Source: Leucaena leucocephala (Eukaryota; Streptophyta; Magnoliopsida; Fabales; Fabaceae). Taken from it: a DNA stretch of 64,000 nucleotides. Below the pieces are notes generated by a model. That model had not been told where the DNA came from. It saw only the letters and a program-made list of their open reading frames with translations, and did not search any database. Made by a program: the position numbers and the translations under genes. The stretch lies in assembly GCA_037074615.1 (NCBI GenBank), contig CM073558.1, forward strand, positions 9,796,001 to 9,860,000, in the 5' to 3' direction. Positions 1 through 13,200 of this stretch are shown here, one piece after another (position 1 is the stretch's first letter; each line of letters starts with the position of its first letter).

Positions 1-1437
1 TTTTTCTCTACCGAATTGGATTTTTGGAGTTAATCTTATATTAATTCTGAAATTAATACAATAGCATATATTGTATAATTTAATAAGAAACTAATTAAAT
101 AAATAATATTTATATTAAATCTGTCCCACATATTTAATTCACCTATTTATTTAACTTAAAATAAAGATAAAACTGAACTATATTTGATTTATTCTCATAA
201 ATCAAATTTGAGATATCATATCAATTTGAATTTCAAATTCAAACGTGATAGAGATTTAATTTATTCTTATAAATTAAATCTTATAAATATCTCTTATATA
301 AGATATCCTATCAATTTGAATTTTTAATTCAAACGTGATAGAGACTTAATTTATCTTTATAAATTAAATCTTATAAATATCTCTTATATAAGATATCCTA
401 TCAATTTGAATTTCAAATTCAAACGTGAGAGATTTAATTTATCCTTATAAATTAAATCTCATATATCTCTTATATATAATGTATATATACGAATTTATAT
501 ATATACGAATATAAATATAAATAAATATATATATCCACCCTGGATCATTCATTGAATCTGGACATGTCTTAGATTCAATGAATCTGGACATCATAGCTCG
601 TGTTGGGCTATTTTGTGCATGACCCTGTAGGCCCATATGAAGTTAGCAGTGGGCCATTTGCTATACTGGCCCATAAGTCACAAGCAGTCTCTAGCAAGAG
701 ATAACGACTACCCAAATCATATGAGGATCGTTAAACGATGTAACCTTTTATACAATCATATTATGTCCCTTCTGTCACGCGATATTTTGGTCATGGATGA
801 GGCATGGATAATGTCATTCTCCTATTCCTGACTATTACTTTCTCGATCCCTGAGTAGTTTGACTATAGAAATGGAACTACCTTTCCATTACAGTATGGCC
901 ATACATTTCTCAGACTCACTCATCGAGGGGCCCAGTAATATCTCTCTACGAATGTGAGGGATAAATTCGATCTTGACCATTCATATTCCTCTGCATGAAA
1001 AACCATTAAGCCCAAACATAGTTTTTATGATCACTCGGTCAAAAGTGACTTTCGACTAGGTCAAAGCTGAGCATTTGCCATGTAGGAATCCATGATGATC
1101 TCAAGTCAAAGGACATAGTAACATGGTTTGTATATGAGAGAAGCTTATTACGTAACCCATGCAGCTCTCTCATAGCGGGTCGGTCCAATACCATATACTC
1201 TTACATGTGCCTATGACTTTGATTTATATCTCTATACATCTTCAAAGTTATAGTAGTCTTATTTTATCTCTGCTCCCGCATAGGTGACCGACCAGGGACA
1301 TTTAGGATAAGATCATGAATTATCCAAGGATGGTCATCACAGTAAACATGCAAATAATATGATAACATAATTAATAAATTCATAAATCAATAATGTTCAT
1401 AAGACAATGATTGGCCACTAAGGCACGATTTCCAACA
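1..1437 (-). mobile_element. Angela/Tork-like copia LTR, cut by the window edge
   Basis: This is the reverse complement of most of the LTR found at 24134-25997, including its three AT-rich repeat units of about 90 bp and its TGTTGGAAAT start, here read as the end TTTCCAACA at 1428-1437. Base 1 corresponds to about base 25572 of the other copy, so roughly 425 bp of the LTR lie outside the window. It abuts 1438, a point inside the Tekay LTR, so it inserted there. Whether it is a solo LTR or one end of a full element cannot be seen. The short frames at 445-831 are translations of the LTR, not genes. Confidence 0.9.
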
Positions 1438-3304
1438 ACGCTCCTAAACCGTTACTCTTTTCAGCCAAACACTTTCGATTACCTTTACTTCTCAATCCCC
1501 TGGTATTCCAAAATGGTATATTAATATTATGTTCAAAGTTCAACAGAAACGATCACCCTGATCTATAACTTCAACTAACCATATACCACTAACCATTTGA
1601 CATTGTTTCAAACAAATAAACATACAACCATACGGTATAAGCTTCCAACTATCCCAGGTAGCAAGCATCACCAAACATCAAATTTAATCATTTGAAATCC
1701 TGACAGCGCATATCCTAATGATTTGCCAAACAGAGACAAAGTCAAAACCCTATAACCATAATTAATAAACTCAGCAACAATCTCAATTGAACACATTCCA
1801 CTTATAACCAAAATATAGCTTTTCAAATGTTCTTTCCTTCCAAAAGTTAAACTCAAACTTAGTTTTTGCACACAATTAAAATATAGCTATCTGTACATCA
1901 ACCTAACACAGCAGCACACATGCATACATAGCAACAGATACCTTTTTCATCCTTGCAACTAATATATATTACACATCTAAAACAGATTCCACAGAACGCC
2001 AACTATAATTCCAAGTTTCTTCTTTGCTTCATAATTCCATCAATTCACTTCTTCTAGATCATAAACCCATTATACATATGTATCCACAAATAAAAATTTC
2101 CATGACCAACTATGAATATATATATTGACCATAGCTTTTATGATCATTATGTATACTTGACATAAATAGAGCAGCCAAAAGCAATACAATACAACACCCA
2201 AAAACATATATTCACAGTGTAACAACAACACGGATATATGAGCATGAATATGTTCCCTAAATCATAAACACAGTTCCTTATTCCTTTATTTGATCACCTC
2301 AATAACAATGAATATATATATCTCTATAAGTACATTCACAGCGCTAAGGGATGATCACACATAACAGAAACCAAACACAGTGTATACATACACATTCAAT
2401 TGAGATTAAATCCACTCCACAGCTCTCGGCAGTTAGCACAACCAACTATGAAAAATTAATGTCACAGTTACCAGTGAGGATAGGGAAGGCAAAAGATACC
2501 TCACCTCCGGTGAACACCAGCCCCTAAACTCGCCACGCACTATGGTTAACAGAGATAGAAAAATAACCACTACCCCTCACTCTGTTTCTTGCCAACAGGG
2601 ATGACAAAGAAGCCACAGCACTGCCGACTGTGAGAAAAGGTCGAGGATTTGGACCTACCATACTGACCCTAACCAAAAGCTGACAGCAGCATGCCAACGA
2701 AGTCCTTGCACAAGGTCAAGCCCTCTTCCCTATTTTCTCACTTTCTCTGCTTTACAAACAGAGAAAGAAATGCCACAGGACCCAACGGCGTAACCAGCAA
2801 ATCGCAAGGTCTCAAGCGACAGAAGCCTTTAATGTCTCAAAACTTTTCTCACGCCTCCCCTCCCTTGTCTTCGCCCCCTGTTCCATTTATAAACCAAAGG
2901 ATCTGTGGTGAAGTGATGACACAGGGGCCATGACCCACGCGATGTTACAGAGGAGAAATTTACAAACATAGCATCAATGGTGTGACTTCCCATCCCTTTT
3001 GCTATCTTCCTTTGCTACCTCTGAAATGTCCCTGACGCGCTGTGAGGTTCAGAGAAAGAAAATGGCAAAGGTACAACTCAACATAAATGAAAATAGGGAG
3101 GGGTGATTTGGTAATTTCGCATGTTGTAAAAATAAAAGAAATTCTCAATTCCTGCAGTGTCCAGGGCTGAAACACCGGACCTCTTGCTCATGCCAGCGCC
3201 TTTTGACCACTCAGCTAAAGCCTCAATATTGAAATATTCTGCAATAAATATATATACCCCTTTATTAAACCAATTTCATCTATAAAATTTTATAGGCCAT
3301 AATA
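1438..3304 (-). mobile_element. 3' LTR of a Tekay/Del-type Ty3 retrotransposon
   Basis: This segment is repeated at 9282-10243 plus 13961-14854. The match starts at ACGCTCCTAAACCG and runs through the conserved end GCCATAA[C/T]A. Relative to the other copy it lacks only the first four bases (TGCC) before the copia LTR junction; the rest of the LTR must continue beyond that insertion. On the minus strand the LTR starts at 3304, directly after a purine tract (3305-3312). The frame at 2691-2933 is inside this LTR and has no homologue that I recognise. Confidence 0.85.
3158..3222 (-). other. tRNA-like Pol III A/B boxes in the LTR (degenerate copy)
   Basis: On the minus strand, TAGCTGAGTGGTCAAAAGG (3217-3199) fits an A box, followed about 40 nt later by GTGTTTCAGCC (3175-3165) in the B-box position. 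The B box has lost the TTCGA core that the sister LTR keeps at 14727-14717. It may be a tRNA-derived insertion carried by the LTR family. Confidence 0.45.
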
Positions 3305-3312
3305 TTCTTCCC
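3305..3312 (-). other. polypurine tract of the Tekay-type element
   Basis: Read on the minus strand this is GGGAAGAA preceded by AGG, just before the LTR start. It is the expected plus-strand primer of a Ty3 element. It follows the frame end GAGGACTAAGG and the A-rich stretch usual before the 3' LTR in Tekay/Del elements. Confidence 0.75.
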
Positions 3313-3349
3313 CTATTAAGAAATTCGGTCCTCCGAATTTGAAAACATG

Positions 3350-4385
3350 CTTACCTTAGTCCTCGAATAATCGAGGCGATTTAATTCGCATCTCACTCTC
3401 CATTTCCCAAGTAGCTTCTTCCTCTAAGTGATTTACTTGTCTATCAATAATAGCTACTAGATATTCATCATATGACAAATCTTCGTTCACCTGAACCTTT
3501 TGATATTCCACCATATGAGATGGATCATACAAGTACTTTCATAAATATCGATACATGGAATATCGGATGTATCCCTAACAGCTCTAATGGTAGGGCTGAT
3601 CGATAGGCTACGACACCTACTTTATCCAAAATCTCAAAGGGACCAATAAACCTCAGACTCAACTTATCTTCTTTTTTTTCTGAATTTCATAACCCCTTTC
3701 ATGGGTGATACTCTTAAAAATACTTTATCTCTGACCATGAATTCTAATTTCCTACAACGATGATCCACGTAAGATTTATGTCGACTTTGAACTGTTAATA
3801 TCCTTTGTTGAATCACTTTCACCTTTTCTTTAGCATCTTAAACGAAATCAGATCCCAAAATCTCTCTGTCTCTAACTTCAAACCATCCAATTAGAAATCT
3901 ACAATGCCTTCTGTATAATGCCTTAAACATTGCCTTCCATCCAATTATTATAAGTGAATTCTACTAACTGAAAATGCTTATCCCAATTTCCCCGAAATCC
4001 ATGATATAGAACCTCAACATATCCTCAATTGTTTGGATTATCCTTTCTGACTGTCCATCAGTCTGAGGATGAAAAGCAGTGCTAAGATTCAATCGAGTAC
4101 CCAATGCTCTGTAAAATGATTTCCAAAATTGAGAAGTAAATTGAGGTTCTCTATCTAAAATGATAGACACTAGGGCTCCATGTAATCGTAGAATCTCCTT
4201 AATGTAAATCTCGGCGTATCAAGCCGCATTGTACGTCGTCTTCACTGGAGGAAAATGAGCAGACTTAGTCAATCTGTCAACAAATACCCAAATAGCGTCA
4301 AAACCTTTCTTTAACAGTACGGGGCAATCCAACGATAAAATCTATTGATATATTTCCTACTCCCATTCAGGTATTTCTTACCATT
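3350..4385 (-). pseudogene. Ty3/gypsy (Tekay/Del) integrase and chromodomain tail, broken
   Basis: Reading from 4385 down to 3350, the pieces recognised in order are: IPEW and DFIVGLPR at the start of the integrase core; WVFVDRLTKSAHF near 4290; LDREPQFTSQFWKS and STAFHPQTDGQSER at 4170-3990, with the second catalytic Asp kept; a matrix-like stretch (RHKSYVDHR, FMVRDKVFLRVSPMKGV); a region like FEILDKVGVVAYRSALP; and a chromodomain-like tail ending EEATWEMESEMRIKSPRLFED. In-frame stops and several frame changes break it, and only 3964-4170 is open for more than 60 codons. Gag, protease, RT and RNase H are missing between here and the PBS at 4831, so the interior has been reduced to about 1.5 kb. 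This is a dead remnant. Confidence 0.9.
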
Positions 4386-4830
4386 GTAATAGTCATGCAT
4401 ACTTCACAACTAACTAGGGACATAAGATAGAAATAACTTGGGACAATGGATTCAATGGTTTGGCTTTACATAAGATCCTTATAGAAGTCTAAGGGGTCGA
4501 CTTTCCCTGACACCTCCCTTATAACCATGTCCTCTCCTACTATGGGGCAATTCTCTTTGCTGAACAGAGCCTCAATCTAAAGTCTTATCACTTCTATAGC
4601 TTCTTTCAACATAGTAGACATCTAGGTGTCATTTACCTATATGCCAAAAACATAGAAAATATTCAATTTTTGAGAAAAATATGGTTTCAAAATCACAAGA
4701 AAACCAAAACAATTTTGAATTTCCTATGGAGATCTTAAAAATACCTCAAACTATGGTTATGCCAGGTTCATAATGATAATTGAGACCCCACAAAATTATC
4801 CCTGCTCCACTTAGCCATAAATAAACTTAA
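4386..4830 (-). other. residual interior of the Tekay-type element
   Basis: This lies between the PBS and the integrase remnant. I recognise no gag, protease or RT motif in either strand, so these 445 bp are probably what is left of the leader after a large internal deletion. Confidence 0.5.
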
Positions 4831-4842
4831 GCTCCGATACCA
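4831..4842 (-). other. primer binding site (initiator tRNA-Met type)
   Basis: On the minus strand this is TGGTATCGGAGC, one base from the usual plant PBS TGGTATCAGAGC. It lies a few bases from the LTR end at 4846, which fixes the orientation of the Tekay-type element. Confidence 0.85.
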
Positions 4843-5399
4843 AATTATCGCGTCCCAAAATTTGGAGAGTGACTGGCACAGAATATGAAAAATTTTATAT
4901 TTTGAGAGCTTAACACCTTAAATAAAGCATTCGAATTTTCCATAACATTTTCCAATATAGCATAATATTTTCTAAAGACTATGTGAAGCATTTACCCTTT
5001 TATCAAGACAACACAAAACATGATTAAAAACAACGCTTCAGATCTGCGATGAGGCTCTTCACTGCTTAGTGGGAGAATTAGGGTCACCTTTACTATCTGA
5101 AGCCAAATAATATACTCATGAATAACGTCCCAAAAATATGATTAAAAATACGAAAATCAATAATGCATAATCATGCTGAAAATGTATTTCATAATATTTC
5201 ATAAATTGATGCAAACCTTTCTGTAAACATTTATTTTTCAGATAAAATAATTTGAAATAACCATTTGGAATCAATAGTTTCACAACAATCCTTTTAAAAC
5301 CATAATCTTTCTATAGGACTTCAACAGAATGAAAATAGACGTGGAAACACAATCCACGAGATTAATAACCAATCTAGCAACCCAACGGCACTAGCCATC

Positions 5400-5528
5400 A
5401 CAAGTACGAGACCCACATAATAATCTGGTGGCTCGAGGCCATAATCCTTCGCGAGTACGAGACCCACAATATCAGTCGTGAGTATGAAACCCACGTATAT
5501 CTGTCACAACTACAAGACCCACGTATAT
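5400..5528. repeat. tandem repeat of about 27-29 bp in the LTR, left part
   Basis: The units resemble GTGAGTATGAAACCCACGTA and recur imperfectly about four times. The array continues on the far side of the nested LTR at 8749-8815, so the insertion split it. Confidence 0.75.
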
Positions 5529-8500
5529 TGTAATATCCTTACTTTTAACCCCAATTATACTCCATAAGAAGTGATTGGAATCAATTACATGATTATTTGC
5601 TTTGAAAACATCCATTTTCAAAAGATTTGCTCTCGGGGTACTGTTTACTATTACTGTTCATTTGGTAATTCAAGAACATGTACCCTATTTTGAAAATTCA
5701 TAATTAATTGTAGAAAAATTAAAATAATGTGGTTCCAATTTCTAATGAAATATATTTCATAAATATTTTAGTGAAAAATATGAAATTGAGGTTTTCTTGA
5801 CCACATGAAATCAGTTTATTGGTTAAACATCACTGTTCATTTGGTAAAATCTGGAAGTTCCAGTTTCTTTACCTTAAATTCAAAAATTCGTTTCTCTTTG
5901 GTTACTTGTCCAAATGAACTGTGTTACATATGGAATTAACTCTCTAGACGTCCTATTTAAGCTCACCAAATTTCATAGAAAAATTCGTTCTTTTGATATA
6001 TGAAATCATTGCGTGAACGTCACTGCCTCTCGGCACTTGTTTTATCATAATTCCAGATCTTACTGCCAGCTTTGGAAAATCATAACAATTCGGATACTTA
6101 TCCAAATGAGGTGTTCTTTGTGTCCATTTAAATCTATGTATCTTAACTTTAATCATACCAAGTTTCAGACTAAAACACATTGATTTGGGCATCATAAACA
6201 TCGTCACATTACCACGGTCTCAAAACAGAATTACAGAACCATACACCATTCAACCATACATGCTATCATATGCTTCCATAAGGTCAAGTAACTCATGTGA
6301 CTTATTATACAAACTCATTCATCTATGTTTACCCTTTTTCCATGTGAAGTTCCAGCACCTATAACAAGATTATGCATATGGAAGGAATGAGATTTCATGG
6401 AAATCCCAATAGCAAGTTACACAAACCATAATATCATGCATGAATAATTGAATGCTTAACATGTTATCATGTGATGGGAGCTACTTCATAATAGTACATA
6501 AGCAAACTCTAACATGCATATTGTCATGACATAACTTGCAAGGAGTTGCAATCATTCATACTTCATCATAACATGATGACATAAGCTCAAGCTCAACCAA
6601 ACATCATAATCAACAAGTAAGCAAAATAATTAAACAAACATGAGTTATAGTTAGGTATCCTTGCTACCTCTTAGCTATCTTGGTCAAGACCTTCTTGAAG
6701 TGCTTTCCTTCCTTCACAAATGTCAAAACCTAGCCATTACAACATAATATCAAGTTACAACTCAACTTTAAACCAAATCCAAGACTAGGTTTTCACTAGC
6801 TCCCTTTCTTTCTCTAATTTATGTTTCCTACTTCCACCTTTCCAAAATAAATTCTCATGGTTCATTTCCACATAATTTTTCATGTAGAATCCAAATATGA
6901 AATGAGAATTTCCAAAATTAAAACATACTAATTGCTACAGTATCAAACCGAAAATGGATGTCCCTTTTTCCAAAAATTCACATTTTGATTCCAATGCTTC
7001 CAATACTTGTTCTCCTACTTTATCCCCACACAATTTTCCATTTTAAACTCATTGGAAGCATCAAAATCATGAAATTTCATCATATAAACAGTACCACGTA
7101 CAGTACCAGCAAGAACACAAAACCCTAAATCTAAACATACTTGAATTCCCAAGCTTATACCACTTAATTCTAGCTTGTTTAAGCTTGTCTAAACTATCCA
7201 TAACATAACACTCATATTTTAACCATATATGAGCAACACTTCCAGCAGAAACCAGAAGGGAAATACAGCACAAAAACCCCTTAAAACCATGAGCTAACTT
7301 GATAGAACAAAGCTCAAGATCAAGGGAGATGATTACCTTGCTTGTTACTTCACTTTGGTTTCTTCTTTCTTGGTTGAATGGAAATTTTGCAAGAGTTTCC
7401 CTATGGTTCACCATACATACCAAAGTGTTCTGAATAGGGGGTATTTATAGAGAAATTTGGGTTGAAATGGATGGCCAAGATTGATTTGGTTACTATTTGA
7501 TCTAAAGGCTCACATTTAATCTTGGATTTAACTTTTTCATAAAAGAATAATTATGACATCATGTGGGACAGCTCATGGGACACCTAAGAGAGTTAGGTGG
7601 CGTGCTGACCATGTCAAGAAGGTTCTGAAAAAATTCCAATTCAATCCGGTACCAATCAGAGTAGTTTCACAAGAACCGGACTATTTTCTGTTCTAAATTT
7701 TTTTATAATATACCAGGATATGTATTATGTCCTGGAAATCAATATCTAAGTTTCTCATACCATTGAAAATTATATACTAAATATTTATCTGCCATCCATC
7801 TCTTGGAAAATGACCAAAATACCCTTGGTGTCTTTTCCTGCACTGTACTAACCCTAAGGGCAAAATCACCATTTCACCCCTCTTTACACTGCCTCAGGGC
7901 ATATATTGGCTCTATATAATCATATTTATACTATGTCCCACATTTTTGGCCTATCCAAAATGACTAAAATGACCTCCATCCATCACTGGTACAGTATGGG
8001 CATCTAGGGGCATTTTCATAATTTTGCACTTTTCCTGGACTGCTCTGGTCTCTGGCCCACATAACTGTCCAGTTACCTTAATGGGCTTATGATGGTGCCA
8101 TTTGGGCCTTATTATGGGCTTATTGCCTGTATTGCCTTTATGGCCCAATTCACTTTACAACTCTCTCGATCCTATTTATCGGGTATTTTATTTTACTAAA
8201 AAATCCAGTATAGCTTCTACAAGATTCCTTTTATGATTCTGTCAATTTTGTAAATTCATATATTAAATATATAAATTTTGTATAAAGTCTCATATGATTT
8301 TTAGATCTAAAAAATACTGTAATAATTTCTTTCGACTTCAAGAATTTATATCAATTAATCGGGACCTCAAATCAAAATTATGTGTTGCGTTAAACTAACC
8401 GAAATATTTTTGTCTATCTACTGGTAAAATTTGGGTTTGATCTGATTCCAGGCATTTTTGGCCTGTTTTGGCTCAACTTTTTCATATTTACATTTAAGTC

Positions 8501-8748
8501 CCTCAACTTTTGAATAATTGCACTTTAGTCCCTGAACTTTTCATTAATTGCATTTAGGTCTCTCCTTTTATTTCTACTTCAACTTTTTGTCTTCGAACTT
8601 TTCAATTTGTATTTTGGTCCCTATTCTTTCCTTAGTTATTAATCCTTCCCTTTCCTTTCTCAATCTGATATAGTCTATTCCAAGAATCTTATATCCATTG
8701 CAGATAAACTATACAGCTACATCAGGTCAGAAAATTGGGGATATGACA
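5529..8748 (-). mobile_element. solo LTR (3.2-kb family) with target duplication TATAT
   Basis: It begins TGTAATATCC and ends GGATATGACA, and TATAT flanks it at 5524-5528 and 8749-8753. The length is 3220 bp. It aligns along its length with 10244-13409 and 39315-42494; shared segments include those after 5680, 7100 and 7860. The minus orientation is inferred from the related LTR at 16572-19643, whose PBS follows on the plus strand. It has no coding content; the frames at 5953, 7067 and 7951 are LTR translations. Confidence 0.9.
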
Positions 8749-8815
8749 TATATCCATCGCGAGTACGAAACCCACGTATATCTATCGTGAGTATGAAACC
8801 CGCGTATATCTGTCG
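8749..8815. repeat. tandem repeat of about 27-29 bp in the LTR, right part
   Basis: Two further units (GAGTACGAAACCCACGTATA type) continue the array interrupted at 5528. The first bases TATAT are the target duplication of the solo LTR. Confidence 0.75.
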
Positions 8816-10243
8816 AGCTCGGGTAACTAAGGTATACCAAGGGCTAACAGTACTGCTGTTAGTAACAAGTATTCTGTATTCTTTCCATTCAAAATATTTT
8901 CATCATGCATGGGGTTTATTTTACATGTTAAAATCAACATTTCCACGTCCTTGGTAAAACCACTTTGAATTTCAAAAACCCTAGCATGTACATTTAAAAT
9001 CAAATATCAAGTTACTGTGAAAACATGAAATTCACATAGGAATATATTTCATGAATAATATCAGTTCAATGCAACTTTTGCCAAACTCTTTTCAAAAGCT
9101 TATTCATTCATTTTCATACATAATCATAATTCCTTTGTAAGCTAATCAAAAGACAATCATTTCTAATGATTTAAACCATACTTTCATAAAATATGCATTT
9201 CAAAATTCATATTTGAAATTCAACATTTGAAATGACAATGTATTAGAAAATGTAAAATTTAGGGTACATTATTCACTCACCTGCCACGCTCCTAAACCGT
9301 TACTCTTTTCAGCCAAACACTTTTGATTACCTTCACTTCTCAATCCCCTAGTATTCTGAAATGGTGTTCAAAGTTCAACAGAAACAATCACCCTGATCCA
9401 TAACTTCAACTAACCACATACCACTAACCATTCGACATTGTTTCAAACAAATAAACATACAACCATATGGTACAGGCTTCCAACTATCCCAGGTAGCAAG
9501 CATCACCAAACATCAAATTTAATCATTTGAAATCCTGATAGCCCATATCCCAATGATTTGCCAGACAGAGAGTAAGACAAAACCCTATAACCACAATTAA
9601 TAAACTCAGCAACAATCTCAATTGAACATATTCCACTTACAACCAAAATATAGCTTTTCAAATATTCTTTCCTTCCAAAAGTTAAACTCAAACTCAATTT
9701 TTGCACACAATTTAAATGTAGCTATCTGTACATCAACCCAACATAGCAACATACATGCATACATAGCAACATATACCCCTTTCATCCCTTCAACTAATAT
9801 ATATTACACATCTGAAATAGATTCCACGAAACACCAGCTATAATTCCAAGTTTCTTTTTTGCTTCCTAATTCTATCAATTCACTTATGCCAGATCATAAA
9901 CCTATTATACATATGTATCCACAAACAAAAATTTCCAAAACTAACTATGCATATATATATTGGCCATAGCTTCCATGATCATTATGTATTCTTGACAGAA
10001 ATAGAATAGCCAAAAGCAATACAATGCAACACCCAAAAACATATCTTCATAGTGTAACAGGAACACGGATATATAAGCATGAATATGTTCCCTCAATCAT
10101 AAACACAGTTCCTTATTCCTTCATTTGATCACCTCAATAGCAATGCATATATATCTGTAAGTACATTCACAGCGCTAAGGGATGATCACACACAACAAAA
10201 GCCAAACACAATGCACACATACACATTCAATCAAGATTGAACC

Positions 10244-13200
10244 TGTCACATCCTTAATTCCAAACTCAGTTATACTCAATTAGAATCCATTTGGACCAAA
10301 TACATAACCTTTAGTATCAAAAAGATGTATTTTCAAAAGTTGGTTTCTCGGCTACTGTTCATGCTACTGTTTATATGTTAATTCCAGAACATGTACCTAG
10401 TTTTGAAAAATCATAATTAAATGTAGAAAAATTGAAATTAAGTGGTTCTAATTTATAATGAAAGCTCTTTCATAGATATTTGAAGAAAAGGTACAAAATT
10501 GAGATTTCCTTGTCCAAATGAAATCAATTTATTCGTTGAAAAATACTGTTTATTTGGTAAAATCTGGAAGTTCCAGTTTCCTTGCCTTAACTTCAAAAAT
10601 TCATTTATCTTTGACTACTTATCCAAATGAACCGTGTTACCTATGGATTTGAAGATCTATACATGTACTTTAAGTCCACAAAATTTCATAAAAGAATTCG
10701 TTCATTTGCTATATACAATCCATGCGTGAACGCCGCTTCCTCTAACCGCTCACTTTATCTCAATTCCAGAACTCACGTCCAACTTAGAAAAATCATAATA
10801 AATTGAATTCTTAACCAATTAAGGCATTCTTGGTTTTCATTTAAAGCAATCTTAACTATAATCATGCCAAATTTCAAGTTCAAACTCGTTGATTAAGGCA
10901 TTTTATCACACCATCATGTCTCAGAACACCAACACATGAACATTCAATTTACATTCCAGCATGTGCTCCCATAATGCCAAGCAACTCATGTAACTTATTG
11001 TTCAAGTTCAACCATCTATGCTTGCCCTCTTTCCTTGAGAAATTCCATCACCTAAAACATGATTATGCATATGGGAGGAATGAGATTTCATGGAAATCCC
11101 AATAACAAGTTACACAAACCATAATATCATGCATGATTAATTGGATGCTTAACATATTATCATGATATGGGAGCTACTTCATAATGGTACATAAGCAAAC
11201 TCTAACATGCATATTGTCATGACATAAGTTGCAAGGAGTTACAATCATTCATACTTCATCATAGACATGATGACATAATCTCAAGCTCAACCAAATACCA
11301 TAATCAACAAGCAAGCAAACAATTAAACAAACATGAAACTATAGTTAGGTATTCTTGCTACCTCTTAGCTATCCTTGTCAAATCTTCTTGAGATGATTTT
11401 CTTCCTTCAAAAATGTTAAAACCTAGCCATTACAAAGCAATATCAAGTTATAACTCAACTTGAAACCAAAACCAAGACTAGATTTTCACTACCTCCCATT
11501 CTTTCTCTATTTTAGGTTTCAACTTCTATCTTTCCAAAATAAATTCTCATAGGTCATTTCCATATAATTTTTCATGTAGAATCCAAATATGAGGCTAGAA
11601 TTTCCAAAATCAAATAATGTCACAAGCTGCTGTATAGAACTAAAACACACCCCTGATTTTCCAAAAATTCACATTTTGATTCCAATGCTTCAAATACTTG
11701 TTCTCCTTCTTTATCCCCACACAATTTTCCATTTTAAACTCATAGTATCAAAATCATGAAATTCAAACATATAAACAGTATCAGCCATGAACACAAACTT
11801 CCATTTACTTGCATACTTAAATTCCTAAGCTTATACCACTTGATTCTAGCTTATTTAAGCTTGTCTAAACTATCCATCATATAAAACTCATATTCTAACC
11901 ATATATGGATTACGCTTTTAGCACCAACCATAAGGGAAATAGGGCACAAAAACCCCTTAAAATCAAGAGTTACCTTGCTAGAATAAAGCTCAAGATCAAA
12001 GGAGATGATTGCCTTGCTTTGTGCTCCAAGTTATGTGCTTCTTTCTTGGTTGAGTGGAAATTTTGTAAGAGTTTACCCATGGTACTCAAGGCTGCTGAAT
12101 AGGGTCTGATTTAAGGGGGTATTTATAGAAAAATTTGAGTGGAAATGGATGGCCAAGATTGATTTGGTTACTATTAGATCTAGTGGTCTATATTCATTCT
12201 TAAACCAATCTTGCCCTAGAAGCCTTAGTATTTTTGTCATGCATGACATCATTAGGGCCATGTTTGGCTGGAAAAAGTTAAATATACTGATAGGAAAAAT
12301 TCCAATATACTCCAGTGCTGATCAGAGTAGTTTCACAAAAGCCATACTATTTTCTGTTCCTAATTTTTATAATATTCCAGAATATGTATTTTGTCCTAGA
12401 AATCAATTTCTAGGTTTCTCATACCATTGACATTGTTAGACTGAGTATTTATTTGCCATCCATCCCTTAGAAAATGACCAAAATACCCTTGGCATCCTTT
12501 TTTGCATTATATTAACCCTAAGGGCATAATTGTCATTTTACGCCTCTTTGTACTACCTCAGGGCATATACTAGCCCTAACTAATCACATTTATGCTATAT
12601 GACACATTTTTGGCCTATCCAAAATGACCAAAATTCCCTCCATCTATTACTGGTATAATATAGTCATCTAGGGGCATTTTCATAATTTCATACTTTTCCT
12701 GAACACTGGCCCCTTCTACTAATGAACTGGTATCATGGGTTTTGGGCCCTTCTTGGAATCATCATAGGTCTATATATGAGCTCATTCTATCTAGGCTTAC
12801 TTACTGCTAAGTTCCATAATCGGATCACGGGGTGTTCTCAAACTTCCTTCAAAATTCACTAATATGGGTATAACTTTTCATACAAAGCTCCTTCCAGGGT
12901 TCTGTTAAATTCATGACATCTGATATCATGGAGCACACCTTCCTGTAACTTTTTCACTTATACCTGAGGTCCATGATATCTGATAAAATTTTAGATAACT
13001 TCAGACTATCAGATAAATATCTATTATCTAGAACCCTAATAAAATTTCTATATTATGCTAGATTAACCAGCATAACTTTCTCTATTTACTTATGAAATGT
13101 GGGACCAGAATACTTCCAGGCAGTTCTAAGCCTTTTTTGGCTGAACTTTTCCATAAATTACATTTAGGTCCCTGACCTTTTGCTTAATTAAATTTAGGTC

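Noticed and set aside
1668..1871. Frame repeated almost unchanged at 9503-9706 (67 codons)
   Set aside because: The similarity is explained by the two LTR copies of one element. Both strands are open there and no family motif is present.
2691..2933. 80-codon frame rich in Ser and Pro
   Set aside because: It lies inside an LTR, and the second LTR copy (14270-14480) does not keep the frame.
7067..7423. 118-codon frame on the minus strand with a membrane-like stretch
   Set aside because: It falls inside a solo LTR. The other copies of the LTR have stops in this frame.
5400..8815. CRISPR-like array of short repeats
   Set aside because: The repeats are head-to-tail with no unique spacers, and the DNA is a plant LTR.
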